Notes under the pieces: generated by a model
Told to the model about the DNA's origin: nothing
The model's input: the letters and a program-made list of their open reading frames with translations, nothing else
Database searches by the model: none
Origin: an uncultured Eubacteriales bacterium
GTDB lineage: Bacteria; Bacillota; Clostridia; Lachnospirales; Lachnospiraceae
Direction of reading: 5' to 3'
Length of the DNA stretch: 64,000 nucleotides
Assembly (NCBI GenBank): GCA_900319795.1
Contig: ONPU01000002.1
Span: 1-64,000, forward strand
Part shown: piece after piece, positions 42,805 to 51,476 of the stretch
Position numbering within the stretch: position 1 is the stretch's first letter
Layout: each line of letters begins with the position of its first letter
Translations under genes and position numbers: made by a program

Positions 42805-44601
42805 ATGTATCGTGCACATGTACTGGTATGCGGAGGAACCGGCTGCGCCTCTTCCGGCAGCGGGAAAATTCAGGATACCTTTAAAGAACAGCTTGAAGAA
42901 AAAGGGCTTTCCAACGAAGTAGCCATCGTACAGACGGGATGTCATGGTCTGTGCGCTCTCGGCCCGATCGTTGTCGTCTATCCGGAAGGCACTTTCTATT
43001 CACAGGTTACACCGGAAGACGTTCCCGAAATCGTTGCCGAACATCTTCTGAAAGGACGTATTGTCGAACGTCTCGTCTACAAAGAAGAAGACGAGGACGA
43101 TGGCAGCGTCAAGTCCTACAATGACACAGACTTCGCGAAGAAGCAGCACAGAGTCGCGCTTCGCAACTGCGGTGTCATCAACCCCGAAAACATCGATGAA
43201 TATATCGGTACACGCGGCTATGAAGCTCTCGGAAAAGTTCTGACCGAGATGACCCCGGAACAGGTTATCGACGTAGTCCTTGCCTCCGGTCTTCGCGGCA
43301 GAGGCGGCGCCGGTTTCCCGACAGGCAGAAAATGGCAGCTTGCCAGGAACCTCGTTCAGGACGGCGGCCCGAAGTATGTCTGCTGCAACGCTGACGAAGG
43401 CGACCCGGGCGCGTTCATGGACAGATCCGTTCTTGAAGGCGATCCGCATGTCGTCCTTGAAGCCATGACGATTGCCGGCTACGCGATCGGCGCGAACCAG
43501 GGCTTCATCTATGTCCGTGCTGAATATCCGATCGCTGTCGAACGTCTCGGCATCGCGATCAAGCAGGCCAGAGAATACGGACTGCTCGGCAAGAACATCT
43601 TCGACAGCGGTTTTGATTTCGATATCGAACTCCGCCTCGGCGCCGGCGCTTTCGTCTGCGGTGAAGAGACGGCTCTTATGACTTCCATCGAAGGCAAGAG
43701 AGGCGAGCCCCGCCCGCGTCCGCCTTTCCCGGCAGTCGCAGGTCTTTTCCAGCGTCCGACCATCCTCAACAACGTCGAAACCTGGGCCAACATTCCTCAG
43801 ATCATCCTGAACGGACCGGAATGGTTCGCCTCGATGGGCACAGAGAAATCCAAAGGCACCAAGGTCTTCGCTCTCGGCGGCAAGATCAACAATACAGGTC
43901 TTGTTGAAATCCCGATGGGCACAACGCTTCGCGAAGTCGTTGAAGACATCGGCGGCGGCGTACCGAACGGCAAGAAGTTCAAAGCTGCTCAGACAGGCGG
44001 TCCGTCCGGCGGATGTATCCCGGCTGAGCACTATGATGTTCCGATCGACTATGACAACCTGCTCGCCATCGGCTCGATGATGGGTTCCGGCGGTCTGATC
44101 GTTATGGACGAAGACAACTGCATGGTCGATATCGCGAAGTTCTTCCTGGAGTTCACGGTTGACGAATCCTGCGGTAAATGTACACCGTGCCGTATCGGTA
44201 CAAAGCGTATGTACGAAATCCTTGACCGCATCACAAAAGGACAGGGCACTCTGGAAGATCTGGATCGCCTCGAAGAACTCGGCAAGTATATCAAGGACAA
44301 CGCGCTCTGCGGTCTCGGACAGACAGCCCCGAACCCCGTACTTTCCACCCTTCGTTATTTCCGCGATGAATATGTCGCGCACGTTGTGGACAAGAAGTGC
44401 CCCGCCGGAGTCTGCAAAGCTCTTCTCAGCTATTCGATCGATCCCGCCAAGTGCAAAGGCTGCACGCTCTGCGCACGCAACTGCCCGGCCGGCTGCATCA
44501 GCGGCAAGGTCAAGGAACCGCATGTCATCGACCAGAGCAAGTGCCTGAAGTGCGGCGCCTGCATGGATAACTGCCGTTTCGGCGCGATCAGCAAAGGATG
44601 A
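42805..44601 (+). CDS. hydB: NuoF-like FMN/NADH-binding subunit of the bifurcating hydrogenase (HydB)
   Basis: A 598-residue subunit. Residues 1-110 are a thioredoxin-like [2Fe-2S] domain (CGGTGCASSGSGK, TGCHGLCALGP). The NuoF core follows with LRGRGGAGFPTGRKW for FMN, YVCCNADEGDPGAFMDR for NADH and ESCGKCTPCRIG plus a distal Cys for a [4Fe-4S] cluster. The C-terminus carries a two-cluster ferredoxin domain (CKGCTLCARNCP, CLKCGACMDNC). It oxidises or reduces NAD(H) and is the bifurcation site in HydABC complexes. A long antisense frame over it is a shadow. Confidence 0.95.
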   Translation: MYRAHVLVCGGTGCASSGSGKIQDTFKEQLEEKGLSNEVAIVQTGCHGLCALGPIVVVYPEGTFYSQVTPEDVPEIVAEHLLKGRIVERLVYKEEDEDDGSVKSYNDTDFAKKQHRVALRNCGVINPENIDEYIGTRGYEALGKVLTEMTPEQVIDVVLASGLRGRGGAGFPTGRKWQLARNLVQDGGPKYVCCNADEGDPGAFMDRSVLEGDPHVVLEAMTIAGYAIGANQGFIYVRAEYPIAVERLGIAIKQAREYGLLGKNIFDSGFDFDIELRLGAGAFVCGEETALMTSIEGKRGEPRPRPPFPAVAGLFQRPTILNNVETWANIPQIILNGPEWFASMGTEKSKGTKVFALGGKINNTGLVEIPMGTTLREVVEDIGGGVPNGKKFKAAQTGGPSGGCIPAEHYDVPIDYDNLLAIGSMMGSGGLIVMDEDNCMVDIAKFFLEFTVDESCGKCTPCRIGTKRMYEILDRITKGQGTLEDLDRLEELGKYIKDNALCGLGQTAPNPVLSTLRYFRDEYVAHVVDKKCPAGVCKALLSYSIDPAKCKGCTLCARNCPAGCISGKVKEPHVIDQSKCLKCGACMDNCRFGAISKG

Positions 44602-44615
44602 GAGGAGGAACAACC

Positions 44616-46364
44616 ATGGCTGATATAAACATCAAAATCAATGGCATGGATGTCACTGCCCCGGCCGGTTCCACGATTCTGGAAGCTGCTCGGCTGGCAC
44701 ATATCAAAATCCCGACACTGTGCTATCTGAAAGAAATCAACGAGATCGGCGCATGCCGTATCTGCGTTGTCGAGGTAAAAGGAGCGCGTTCACTTGTCAC
44801 AGCCTGTGTCTATCCGATCAACGAAGGCATGGAAGTGTTCACGAACACACCGCGCGTACTTGAATCCCGCAAGAAAACTCTTGAACTGATCCTTTCGGAT
44901 CATGACAAGGAATGTCTCTCCTGCGTACGCAGCGGCCACTGCGAGCTGCAGGCCCTGTGCCAGGAGTACGGCGTTGACAATACACATGAATTCGAAGGCG
45001 ACATGAACAAGTTCGCGCTTGACGAGTCCGCTCCGCATATGGTCCGCGACAACAACAAGTGCATCCTCTGCCGCCGCTGCGTCGCCGCCTGCGAGAAATT
45101 CCAGAGCGTTGGCGTGATCGGACCGAACAACCGCGGTTTCAAGACCAACATCGGCTGCGCTTTCGATCTGCCGCTCGGCAGCACCGCCTGCGTAGACTGC
45201 GGACAGTGCATCAACGTATGCCCGGTAGGCGCTCTCTATGAAAAAGACAGCACTCAGGCAGTATTCGATGCCCTCAACGATCCGACCAAGACCGTATTCG
45301 TACAGACCGCTCCCGCTGTTCGCGCAGCTCTGGGCGAAGAATTCGGATATCCGATCGGAACTCCTGTCGAAGGAAAGATGGCCGCGGCGCTTCATCGCCT
45401 CGGATTCGACGGTGTCTATGATACCAACTTCGGCGCGGACCTTACGATCCTCGAAGAAGCTCATGAATTTATCGAGCGCTTCACAAAGGGCGGAAAGCTT
45501 CCGCTGATCACCTCCTGCTCACCGGGATGGGTCAAGTTCTGCGAACACTATTTCCCGGATATGACAGAGAATCTGTCCAGCTGCAAGTCCCCGCACCAGA
45601 TGCAGGGTGCTATGATGAAATCCTTCCTGGCTGAAAAGAAGGGTCTTGATCCGAAGGATATCGTCACTGTCAGCGTAATGCCGTGTACAGCGAAGAAATT
45701 CGAGTGCAAGCGCGACGATCAGGATGCTACGGGCTATCCGGATGTCGATCACGTCATCACAACACGTGAACTGGCCAGGATGATCCGCAGAATCGGTCTT
45801 CAGTTCGAAGATCTGCCTGATGAGAAGTTTGACGATCCGATGGGCGAATACACCGGCGGCGGTGTCATCTTCGGAGCATCCGGCGGCGTTATGGAAGCTG
45901 CCCTTCGTACAGCGGTTTACTGGATCACCGGTGATGACACCAATACTCCGGTCGACTTCCAGGAAGTCCGCGGACAACAGGGTATCAAGGAAGCCACTTA
46001 TACAGTCGGCGACGTAACGGTTCGCGTAGCTGTCGCTTCCGGTCTTGCCAATGCGCGCAAGGTCCTCGAGAGTGTCCAGAGCGGCGAAAAGCAGTATGAT
46101 TTCATCGAAATCATGGCCTGCCCGGGCGGCTGCATCAACGGCGGCGGCCAGCCGCAGGTTTCCGCGGAAGTCCGCAACTTCACGGATTACCGTACGAAAC
46201 GTGCTAACGCGCTCTACAGCTATGATGAAGCTTCCGAGCACCGCAAATCACATCAGAATGTCTCCCTCAACAAGATGTATGAGGATTATCTGGGTGAAAT
46301 CGGCGGCGAAAAGGCACATCATCTGCTTCATACCACCTACGTCAAGAGAGGACTCTACAAATAA
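44616..46364 (+). CDS. hydA: NAD-linked [FeFe] hydrogenase catalytic subunit (HydA, group A)
   Basis: A 582-residue catalytic hydrogenase. The N-terminus is a NuoG-like [2Fe-2S] ferredoxin domain (PTLCYLKEINEIGACRIC), a His-ligated cluster segment (CLSCVRSGHCELQ) and two [4Fe-4S] sites (CILCRRCVAACE, CVDCGQCINVCP). The H-cluster motifs are intact: TSCSPGWVKFCE near residue 298, MPCTAKKFECKR near 354 and ACPGGCINGGGQP near 499. It reduces protons to H2, or the reverse, with electrons from ferredoxin and NADH. The start at 44616 follows GAGGAGG by 7 bases; an in-frame start at 44598 would overlap hydB. Maturation genes HydEFG are not in the window. Confidence 0.97.
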   Translation: MADINIKINGMDVTAPAGSTILEAARLAHIKIPTLCYLKEINEIGACRICVVEVKGARSLVTACVYPINEGMEVFTNTPRVLESRKKTLELILSDHDKECLSCVRSGHCELQALCQEYGVDNTHEFEGDMNKFALDESAPHMVRDNNKCILCRRCVAACEKFQSVGVIGPNNRGFKTNIGCAFDLPLGSTACVDCGQCINVCPVGALYEKDSTQAVFDALNDPTKTVFVQTAPAVRAALGEEFGYPIGTPVEGKMAAALHRLGFDGVYDTNFGADLTILEEAHEFIERFTKGGKLPLITSCSPGWVKFCEHYFPDMTENLSSCKSPHQMQGAMMKSFLAEKKGLDPKDIVTVSVMPCTAKKFECKRDDQDATGYPDVDHVITTRELARMIRRIGLQFEDLPDEKFDDPMGEYTGGGVIFGASGGVMEAALRTAVYWITGDDTNTPVDFQEVRGQQGIKEATYTVGDVTVRVAVASGLANARKVLESVQSGEKQYDFIEIMACPGGCINGGGQPQVSAEVRNFTDYRTKRANALYSYDEASEHRKSHQNVSLNKMYEDYLGEIGGEKAHHLLHTTYVKRGLYK

Positions 46365-46385
46365 GAGCCGGTATCAGAACAATAA

Positions 46386-46416
46386 AAGAGCGTGCCATAA
46401 CGGCACGCTCTTTCTT
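46386..46416 (+). terminator. Terminator of the hydrogenase operon
   Basis: AGAGCGTGCC pairs with GGCACGCTCT around ATAAC and is followed by TTCTTTTC. Confidence 0.88.
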
Positions 46417-46441
46417 TTCACTTATACAGGTCAGACAGTAT

Positions 46442-47272
46442 ATGAATCATTTAAAGCTAAGAAATCCCAACGCCGAATCAATGACCGAACATTTCAAGGA
46501 CGGTGTACTTTACCTGACATTTCCAAGCCTGGACAAGGAGAAATGGCTCGTAAACGCATTTTCAACAAGATTGGGCGGAGTCAGCAAAGAACACTTAAGC
46601 GCCATGAATTTCGGCCTCAGCAAAGGCGACGACCCCGAAAATCTGCGGGAGAACTTCCGCCGGTTTCAGGCTGCCGTCGGCTTCGAAGCGGAACAGCTCG
46701 TCATGTCCCATCAGAAGCATACGACCAATGTTTTAAGGGTCGGTAAAAACGACTGCGGAACGGGGTATGACGAAAGAGGAATCTGGACGGATATAGACGG
46801 GTTTATAACAAATGAACCAGGCATCTGCCTGGTCACTTTCTACGCGGACTGCGTTCCTTTATTTGTCGCGGATCCCGTGCACCACGCGATCGGACTCTCC
46901 CATTCGGGATGGCGCGGAACCGCGGCCAAAATGGGGAAGGTCACCGTGGAACGGATGCAGGAGGAGTTCGGAAGCAATCCTTCGGATCTCATCGCCGCGA
47001 TCGGACCATCCATCTGCCAGAGCTGTTACGAAGTCAGTTCGGATGTCGCCGAACTGTTTCCCGAAGAGGTCACACAGCCGCATGGTGAAGGGCACGCTCT
47101 TCTGGATCTGACGGAAGCGAACAGACTGATCTTCATGGAAGCGGGAATTCCGGCCTCTCAGATCTCCGTTTCCAATCTCTGTACCGCATGCAATCGGGAG
47201 ATCCTCTTCTCTCACCGCGGTTCCGGTGGAAAATGCGGCCTTCTTGCAGGCTTTATGGAGATTCTTCCGTAA
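46442..47272 (+). CDS. pgeF: Peptidoglycan editing factor PgeF (YfiH/DUF152 family)
   Basis: A 276-residue laccase-domain protein with conserved zinc-site segments LVMSHQKHTTNVLRV, VTFYADCVPLFVADP and IGLSHSGWRGTAAKMG, and a C-terminal LCTACNREILFSHR. Family members hydrolyse wrongly built L-Ser-containing muropeptide precursors; some also show purine nucleoside activity. It converges on the response regulator gene with one base between the two stop codons. Confidence 0.9.
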   Translation: MNHLKLRNPNAESMTEHFKDGVLYLTFPSLDKEKWLVNAFSTRLGGVSKEHLSAMNFGLSKGDDPENLRENFRRFQAAVGFEAEQLVMSHQKHTTNVLRVGKNDCGTGYDERGIWTDIDGFITNEPGICLVTFYADCVPLFVADPVHHAIGLSHSGWRGTAAKMGKVTVERMQEEFGSNPSDLIAAIGPSICQSCYEVSSDVAELFPEEVTQPHGEGHALLDLTEANRLIFMEAGIPASQISVSNLCTACNREILFSHRGSGGKCGLLAGFMEILP

Positions 47273-47273
47273 A

Positions 47274-47954
47274 TCACTCCGCTGGCTCGAACTTGTAGCC
47301 CATGCCCCAGATCGTTTTGATCAGAGCGCCCTTGTCGCCCATTTTGGCACGGAGCTTTTTGACATGCGTATCAATCGTGCGGGCGTCTCCGTAATAATCG
47401 TAATTCCATACGGCATTCAGGATTTTTTCGCGTGAAAGCGCGATGCCCTTATTTTCCACAAAATAGCTCAGCAGTTCAAATTCCTTGAAAGACAGTTCGA
47501 TGTCTTTTCCGTCAATGGAAACCTGGTGAGCTGTTTTATCGATCCGGATTCCCGAGGACTCCACGATTTCAGACGCCCCCTGCGCATTGGTTCTTCGAAG
47601 AACCGCGTCTACTCTCGCGACCAGAATTTTCGGAGAAAACGGCTTGGAAATGTACTCATCCACACCCAGCTGGAAGCCCAGCAGTTCATCTCTTTCGTCG
47701 CTGCGGGCCGTAAGCATAATAATCGGCACTTTCGAATACTGCCGGACCTCGCGGCATACCTGCCAGCCATCCATACGGGGCATCATCACATCCAGAAGGA
47801 TCAGGGCGATGTCCTTTTCAGAGAAAAAGATATCGACAGCCTCCTCGCCGTCAGCCGCCTCCAGAACCATATATCCCTGACGTTCCAGGAAATCTCTGAC
47901 CAGTTTTCTCATTCTGGCTTCATCGTCCACAACCAGTATTTTCAGATGATCCAT
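47274..47954 (-). CDS. OmpR/PhoB-family response regulator
   Basis: A 226-residue two-domain regulator: receiver domain with VVDDEARMRKLV, phosphoacceptor Asp in LLDVMMPRMDGW and the conserved Lys in ISKPFSPKIL, then a winged-helix DNA-binding domain (LSFKEFELLSYFVENKG, DARTIDTHVKKLRAKMG). The start at 47952-47954 follows AAGGAGG. No histidine kinase gene adjoins it, so its partner lies elsewhere. Confidence 0.93.
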   Translation of the reverse strand: MDHLKILVVDDEARMRKLVRDFLERQGYMVLEAADGEEAVDIFFSEKDIALILLDVMMPRMDGWQVCREVRQYSKVPIIMLTARSDERDELLGFQLGVDEYISKPFSPKILVARVDAVLRRTNAQGASEIVESSGIRIDKTAHQVSIDGKDIELSFKEFELLSYFVENKGIALSREKILNAVWNYDYYGDARTIDTHVKKLRAKMGDKGALIKTIWGMGYKFEPAE

Positions 47955-47971
47955 CACAAACTCCTCCTTCT

Positions 47972-48661
47972 TTAGTAATCCTTTTTGCGCATTTCCTTCA
48001 GCCAGAACCGGTCGCCCTCTATGACGAGTCCGGTCAGCGCGCCTCCGAAAACGCATCCTGTGTCAATGCAGATAAATCCTCTGTCCGGGAAAGACATCCG
48101 CGCATCATAGGGAAGCACCAGATGATTCCCGTCCGGCATAAAGAAAACCGGCTGTCTCATCGGAGTATGTCCCCCAATGGCAATCTTTCCCTTATATCCT
48201 CCCTCTGTAACCGTGCGGTCCCATAGAAGAATCTCCGGAGTATTATCCTCCATCCGATCGGAGACCAGCCCTGCGTGAACGGCAATAAACTGCTCGTCTT
48301 CAAAAAAGAGAGGGGTATTTTCCAGCAGTTCCCGCGCGATATCCGGTTTCTGGCCGTGGTTTTCAAAGGACTGAAGTGTTTTGAGTCCTCCGTTGTAAGC
48401 CCAGAGAGCCATAGAGACCTGGTGCTTCAGATTTTCAAGAAAGAACTGATCGTGATTGCCCCTCACGATGATCATCCTCTCTCCCATCTCGGCCTTCAGC
48501 TTTTCAACCTGACGGAATACCTCATAAGAGTGCAGGCCCCTGTCGAACAGATCTCCCAGGATCAGCAGACGGTCTTCCTCTTTATTCAATTCACATTTTC
48601 TGAGGAGTCCTCTGAGTTCCAGAGAACAGCCATGGATATCGCTTGTGATAATTGTTTTCAT
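47972..48661 (-). CDS. Calcineurin-like metallophosphoesterase
   Basis: A 229-residue PPP-family phosphatase with the dimetal motifs TSDIHGCS, LGDLFDRG and VRGNHDQFF, then IAVHAGLVSDR and GHTPMRQP. It is similar to bacterial serine/threonine phosphatases and symmetrical Ap4A hydrolases; substrate is not determined. It lies 17 bases upstream of the response regulator, so they are probably co-transcribed. Confidence 0.88.
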   Translation of the reverse strand: MKTIITSDIHGCSLELRGLLRKCELNKEEDRLLILGDLFDRGLHSYEVFRQVEKLKAEMGERMIIVRGNHDQFFLENLKHQVSMALWAYNGGLKTLQSFENHGQKPDIARELLENTPLFFEDEQFIAVHAGLVSDRMEDNTPEILLWDRTVTEGGYKGKIAIGGHTPMRQPVFFMPDGNHLVLPYDARMSFPDRGFICIDTGCVFGGALTGLVIEGDRFWLKEMRKKDY

Positions 48662-48692
48662 GACGCTATTATAGCACGAAGTTCGTGTCCAT

Positions 48693-49634
48693 TCAGTGTC
48701 TGACCGTAACGATTATGCCTCCACAGTTATCTCCTGAAATCATAAATGACTCTTCGGGCTCCGGGCAGGAGTCTCCGCTCACATAATAGACACTGTACTT
48801 CGTTCCCCCGGCTTCAATTTCAAGAGGCTGCTCCGGCGACGTATCGGCACGGAGTTTCTGAAGGTATTCTTCCAGACACAGATCGTTCTGATACATATAT
48901 GCGGCGTGAGGCACCCCGACATAGCGGAAATGCCACGCTTCATTGCTGATTCCCGTAATATCCGTTTTATTTTCCGCGTAACGTCTTATAAATCCGTAGA
49001 GATACGAGTGTTCCGCCATCCAGACCGCGTTTTCACTCTCTGAAAATGTGCCCTCACTGCCGTCATCATAGATTATGCCGAGATCAAGCGCCAGTCCGGT
49101 ATGGTGTTCACTGTATCCGGGTACGGCAACATACTGTTCCGAGTAATCTTCCCCGTAGAGTTCCGCCATCTCATCCCAGACGCTCTGCTGATACTCCTTT
49201 GACCTCCAGGCACTGCTCACGGATGTATAGGTGGTTCCCATAGCTTCGTCACAGTCTTTGACCATCTGGTCCAGCGCGTGCATGATGTCCGGTGACAGAC
49301 GGAAGTCTTCATTTGAAACAGGATAGTCATACTGCTGGGCATCCACGATCCGGACCGGTGAGAAGGACGCGTTTGCGTCAAAATTGTAGGCATGGTCCGC
49401 GTTTACCAGGATCAGGTCACCTCTGCACTTGTCCGTTTCTGAAAATGTCAGCATCTTTTTCTCCTCTGCCGTGGGAGTTGCTGCGACAGCCTCTGTCTGT
49501 GCCGCGGCTTCCGTGGTCAGTGCTTCTTTCTTTCCGCCGCAGGCGGCAAGTGAAGCCATGAGTGGCAGTGTCATAAATATAATCAGAAGCTTTTTCCCCA
49601 TTGAGCTTATGCTTTCTCTGTAAATATATTCCAT
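48693..49634 (-). CDS. VanY-type D,D-carboxypeptidase lipoprotein
   Basis: A 313-residue lipoprotein: hydrophobic signal with lipobox SLAAC followed by GGKKE, a low-complexity Thr/Ala/Glu linker (about residues 40-65), then a peptidase M15B domain. Zinc and catalytic motifs are present: SAWRSKEYQQ, YSEHHTGLALDLG and EAWHFRYVG. It trims the terminal D-Ala from peptidoglycan stem peptides outside the cell. The start at 49632-49634 follows GAGGTAAGA; an internal ATG 14 codons later has no ribosome binding site. Confidence 0.87.
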   Translation of the reverse strand: MEYIYRESISSMGKKLLIIFMTLPLMASLAACGGKKEALTTEAAAQTEAVAATPTAEEKKMLTFSETDKCRGDLILVNADHAYNFDANASFSPVRIVDAQQYDYPVSNEDFRLSPDIMHALDQMVKDCDEAMGTTYTSVSSAWRSKEYQQSVWDEMAELYGEDYSEQYVAVPGYSEHHTGLALDLGIIYDDGSEGTFSESENAVWMAEHSYLYGFIRRYAENKTDITGISNEAWHFRYVGVPHAAYMYQNDLCLEEYLQKLRADTSPEQPLEIEAGGTKYSVYYVSGDSCPEPEESFMISGDNCGGIIVTVRH

Positions 49635-49684
49635 TCTTACCTCGTCACTAATATCATTAATTATATACCAGAAGGACTTTTGAA

Positions 49685-49877
49685 GATCATTGGATAAACA
49701 ATTCAGACATCTGCACAAGTGATTAGTACTTCTTAGCTCGTCAGAAATTGTGTTGTTCGAAAAAATCACACTGTTTGAGCGAAGCGAGTTTGGGATTTTT
49801 TCGAACGTTCTTAGCAATTTCTGAGGAGCTTAGTAGTACTTCGCGCGGAAGCCGTCTGAAGTGTTTATACAATGATC
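49685..49877. repeat. Palindromic MITE-like intergenic element, copy 2
   Basis: A 193-bp element with the same inverted termini as copy 1 (GATCATTG at the left; TTTATACAATGATC at the right) and the same internal arms, AGCTCgTCAGAAATT / AATTTCTGAgGAGCT and TTCGAAAAAATC / GATTTTTTCGAA. It lacks the roughly 85-base inner segment of copy 1. It occupies most of the 413-base gap between the VanY-like gene and the tmRNA gene. Confidence 0.8.
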
Positions 49878-49991
49878 TCAAGAGATCTCAAGAGTTACTT
49901 TTGGCTGCCTCTTTTGGCCGCGCAGCTTATAACGGGCACCAATCTCAAAGATAACACGGATAGCAGGAAAAGGCAAATACGTCGCCATTCC

Positions 49992-50020
49992 TTGACAACC
50001 CCCCGGAAAAAGTGTATGAT
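49992..50020 (+). promoter_or_regulatory. Promoter of the tmRNA gene
   Basis: Consensus TTGACA (49992-49997), a 17-base spacer and TATGAT (50015-50020), ending 27 bases before the mature tmRNA 5-prime end. Confidence 0.8.
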
Positions 50021-50047
50021 CACTCACAGCCACAAAGCTTATTTTAC

Positions 50048-50391
50048 GGGCTTGTACTGGTTTCGACGGGGGTTTTGAAGTCGAGGAAGCCATCCGCGGT
50101 TCCGGACCGCGTTAAAACCGGAAAAACCTAAATTTAACTGACAACAACAGAGTTGCAGTAGCGGCTTAATCCGCTCGTCGGCCTGAGATTACCCGTGCTC
50201 TCAGATCACCGGCGTCATAATCACGGGAAACGACACAGACAAAGCTTTGAGTCTGCGGGCGTAATATGAAGCTACCAAGGCACTGAGGCCGCTGCCGGCC
50301 GCCCTGCCGAGGGAATGTAAAGCGGCAGCTGTGATGGGAGATGCCTTGAGGGATAGGCTTTCGGACGCGGGTTCGATTCCCGCCAGGTCCA
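50048..50391 (+). ncRNA. ssrA: Transfer-messenger RNA (tmRNA)
   Basis: The RNA rescues stalled ribosomes and tags the unfinished protein for degradation. The 5-prime end GGGCTTGTACTGGTTTCGACGG and the 3-prime T-arm GGTTCGATTCCCGCC are the tmRNA landmarks. GGGCTTG pairs with CAGGTCC (50384-50390) to form the acceptor stem. CCA is not encoded. The tag frame ends at TAA 50167-50169 and reads DNNRVAVAA, possibly preceded by Thr if ACT 50137-50139 is the resume codon. A minus-strand open frame across the 3-prime half is an artefact of the RNA sequence. Confidence 0.95.
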
Positions 50392-50407
50392 CTGACCTAC
50401 AGGAGGA

Positions 50408-50465
50408 AAACACCGCTGAATCCATATCAGATTTTGATTGATACGGGTTCAGCGGTGTTTTTATG
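50408..50465 (+). terminator. Terminator of tmRNA
   Basis: AACACCGCTGAA pairs with TTCAGCGGTGTT, with an inner TATCA/TGATA stem, and ends in TTTTT. Confidence 0.88.
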
Positions 50466-50467
50466 TG

Positions 50468-51001
50468 CTACTCTTCCGTTTTCACTTTCGTTTCCGTTTC
50501 CGGGCGGACCAGATAGGGTTTGAGGAACAGGAGCAAAGCTCCCGTCAGCATACCGGCGACCAATCCGGCCAGAAGCAGATACGGCAGATAATCCGTAAAC
50601 GGCATTTCCGGCAGAAGAATAAATGCGATCATCAGCTGGCCGATATTGTGGGCCGCACCACCTGCGGCACTTACGCCGAAGACCGAAAAAAGGCCGGTCC
50701 GGCGAAGCATTTCCATGATCAAAAGCGCTAAAATCGTGCCTCCCAGGGAATAAAAGATGCTGCTCATATTGCCGAAAAGGAATCCGACGATCAGGATTCT
50801 TGCCAAAGACACGGCAAAGGCAGCTCCGATTCCGGAGCTGTAAAGGACAGCCGTAATGACGATATTGGACAGTCCCGGTTTGATTCCGGGCAGAGCCGGT
50901 GTCAGCGGTATCAGAGCTTCCACGTAGCTCAAGACTGCCGCTAAGGCTGTCATCATCCCCAGATATGCAATTCCATAGCTCTTTCCTTTAATGAAACTCA
51001 T
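50468..51001 (-). CDS. Gx transporter family membrane protein (HepI-like)
   Basis: A 177-residue protein of about five hydrophobic helices with the family pattern LGMMTALAAVLSYVEALIP and GIKPGLSNIVITAVLY, GGAAHNIGQLMIA. Formerly annotated as heptaprenyl diphosphate synthase component I, the family is now treated as a small transporter of unknown substrate. Its start overlaps the stop of the NusG-II gene by one base; this pair is a recurring clostridial arrangement. Confidence 0.87.
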   Translation of the reverse strand: MSFIKGKSYGIAYLGMMTALAAVLSYVEALIPLTPALPGIKPGLSNIVITAVLYSSGIGAAFAVSLARILIVGFLFGNMSSIFYSLGGTILALLIMEMLRRTGLFSVFGVSAAGGAAHNIGQLMIAFILLPEMPFTDYLPYLLLAGLVAGMLTGALLLFLKPYLVRPETETKVKTEE

Positions 51002-51402
51002 CAGCTTGCAACCGTATCCACTTCCGGATTCTCAGATCCGGTTCCTGTAATTTTCAACACAACCCTGTTCGGAAGGCATACGACGGATCCTCCCTTTTCG
51101 TCAATGGGAGCCATATGCACACAGCTTTGATCCGCGCAGTCCGCTTCTGTCATACGAACTGTACCATTCCGGATCTCGCAGACGTTGTGGCCTTCAATAT
51201 CAATCGTCACGTCCTTGGTAAGGGGCCATCTTCCGAACTCATTTTCCCCAACAGTAATCAAAAGCTCTGCTCCACGGAAAGCGGTTCTGCTTTTGATATT
51301 CATAAGCATCAGAAAAACAGCAGCCGCCGCAAGAATCACAATGAGGATCACATCTGCCCTTCTGATCTCACTGATAATGGAGTTTTCTGTTCGGTTATTC
51401 AC
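51001..51402 (-). CDS. NusG domain II-containing membrane-anchored protein
   Basis: A 133-residue protein with one N-terminal membrane helix (about residues 17-36) and an extracytoplasmic NusG-II-type beta domain containing ADCADQSCVHMAPI and GSVVCLPNRVVLKI, with three Cys residues. Such proteins neighbour Gx transporters and often redox or flavin-transfer genes. Function unknown. Confidence 0.85.
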   Translation of the reverse strand: MNNRTENSIISEIRRADVILIVILAAAAVFLMLMNIKSRTAFRGAELLITVGENEFGRWPLTKDVTIDIEGHNVCEIRNGTVRMTEADCADQSCVHMAPIDEKGGSVVCLPNRVVLKITGTGSENPEVDTVAS

Positions 51403-51417
51403 GCTCTTACTTTCTAA

Positions 51418-51455
51418 TCGAAAAGAACGCTTCCGAATTCAATCGAAAGCGTTCT
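51418..51455 (-). terminator. Terminator after tsf
   Basis: AGAACGCTT (51455-51447 on the minus strand) pairs with AAGCGTTCT (51432-51424) and TTTTCG follows, ending the rpsB-tsf transcript. Confidence 0.85.
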
Positions 51456-51476
51456 GATCATATCTCAAATGCGTTA

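Noticed and set aside
43000-44613. A 537-codon open frame antisense to hydB
   Set aside because: It is the complement of strongly conserved NuoF-type coding sequence, has no ribosome binding site and no family resemblance; GC-biased third positions create such shadows.
34536-46364. [NiFe] hydrogenase locus suggested by HypA
   Set aside because: The catalytic subunits carry H-cluster motifs of [FeFe] enzymes and no nickel-binding large subunit is present.
50201-50425. Minus-strand open frame over the tmRNA 3-prime half
   Set aside because: It is an artefact of the tmRNA/T-arm sequence, commonly mis-annotated as a protein.
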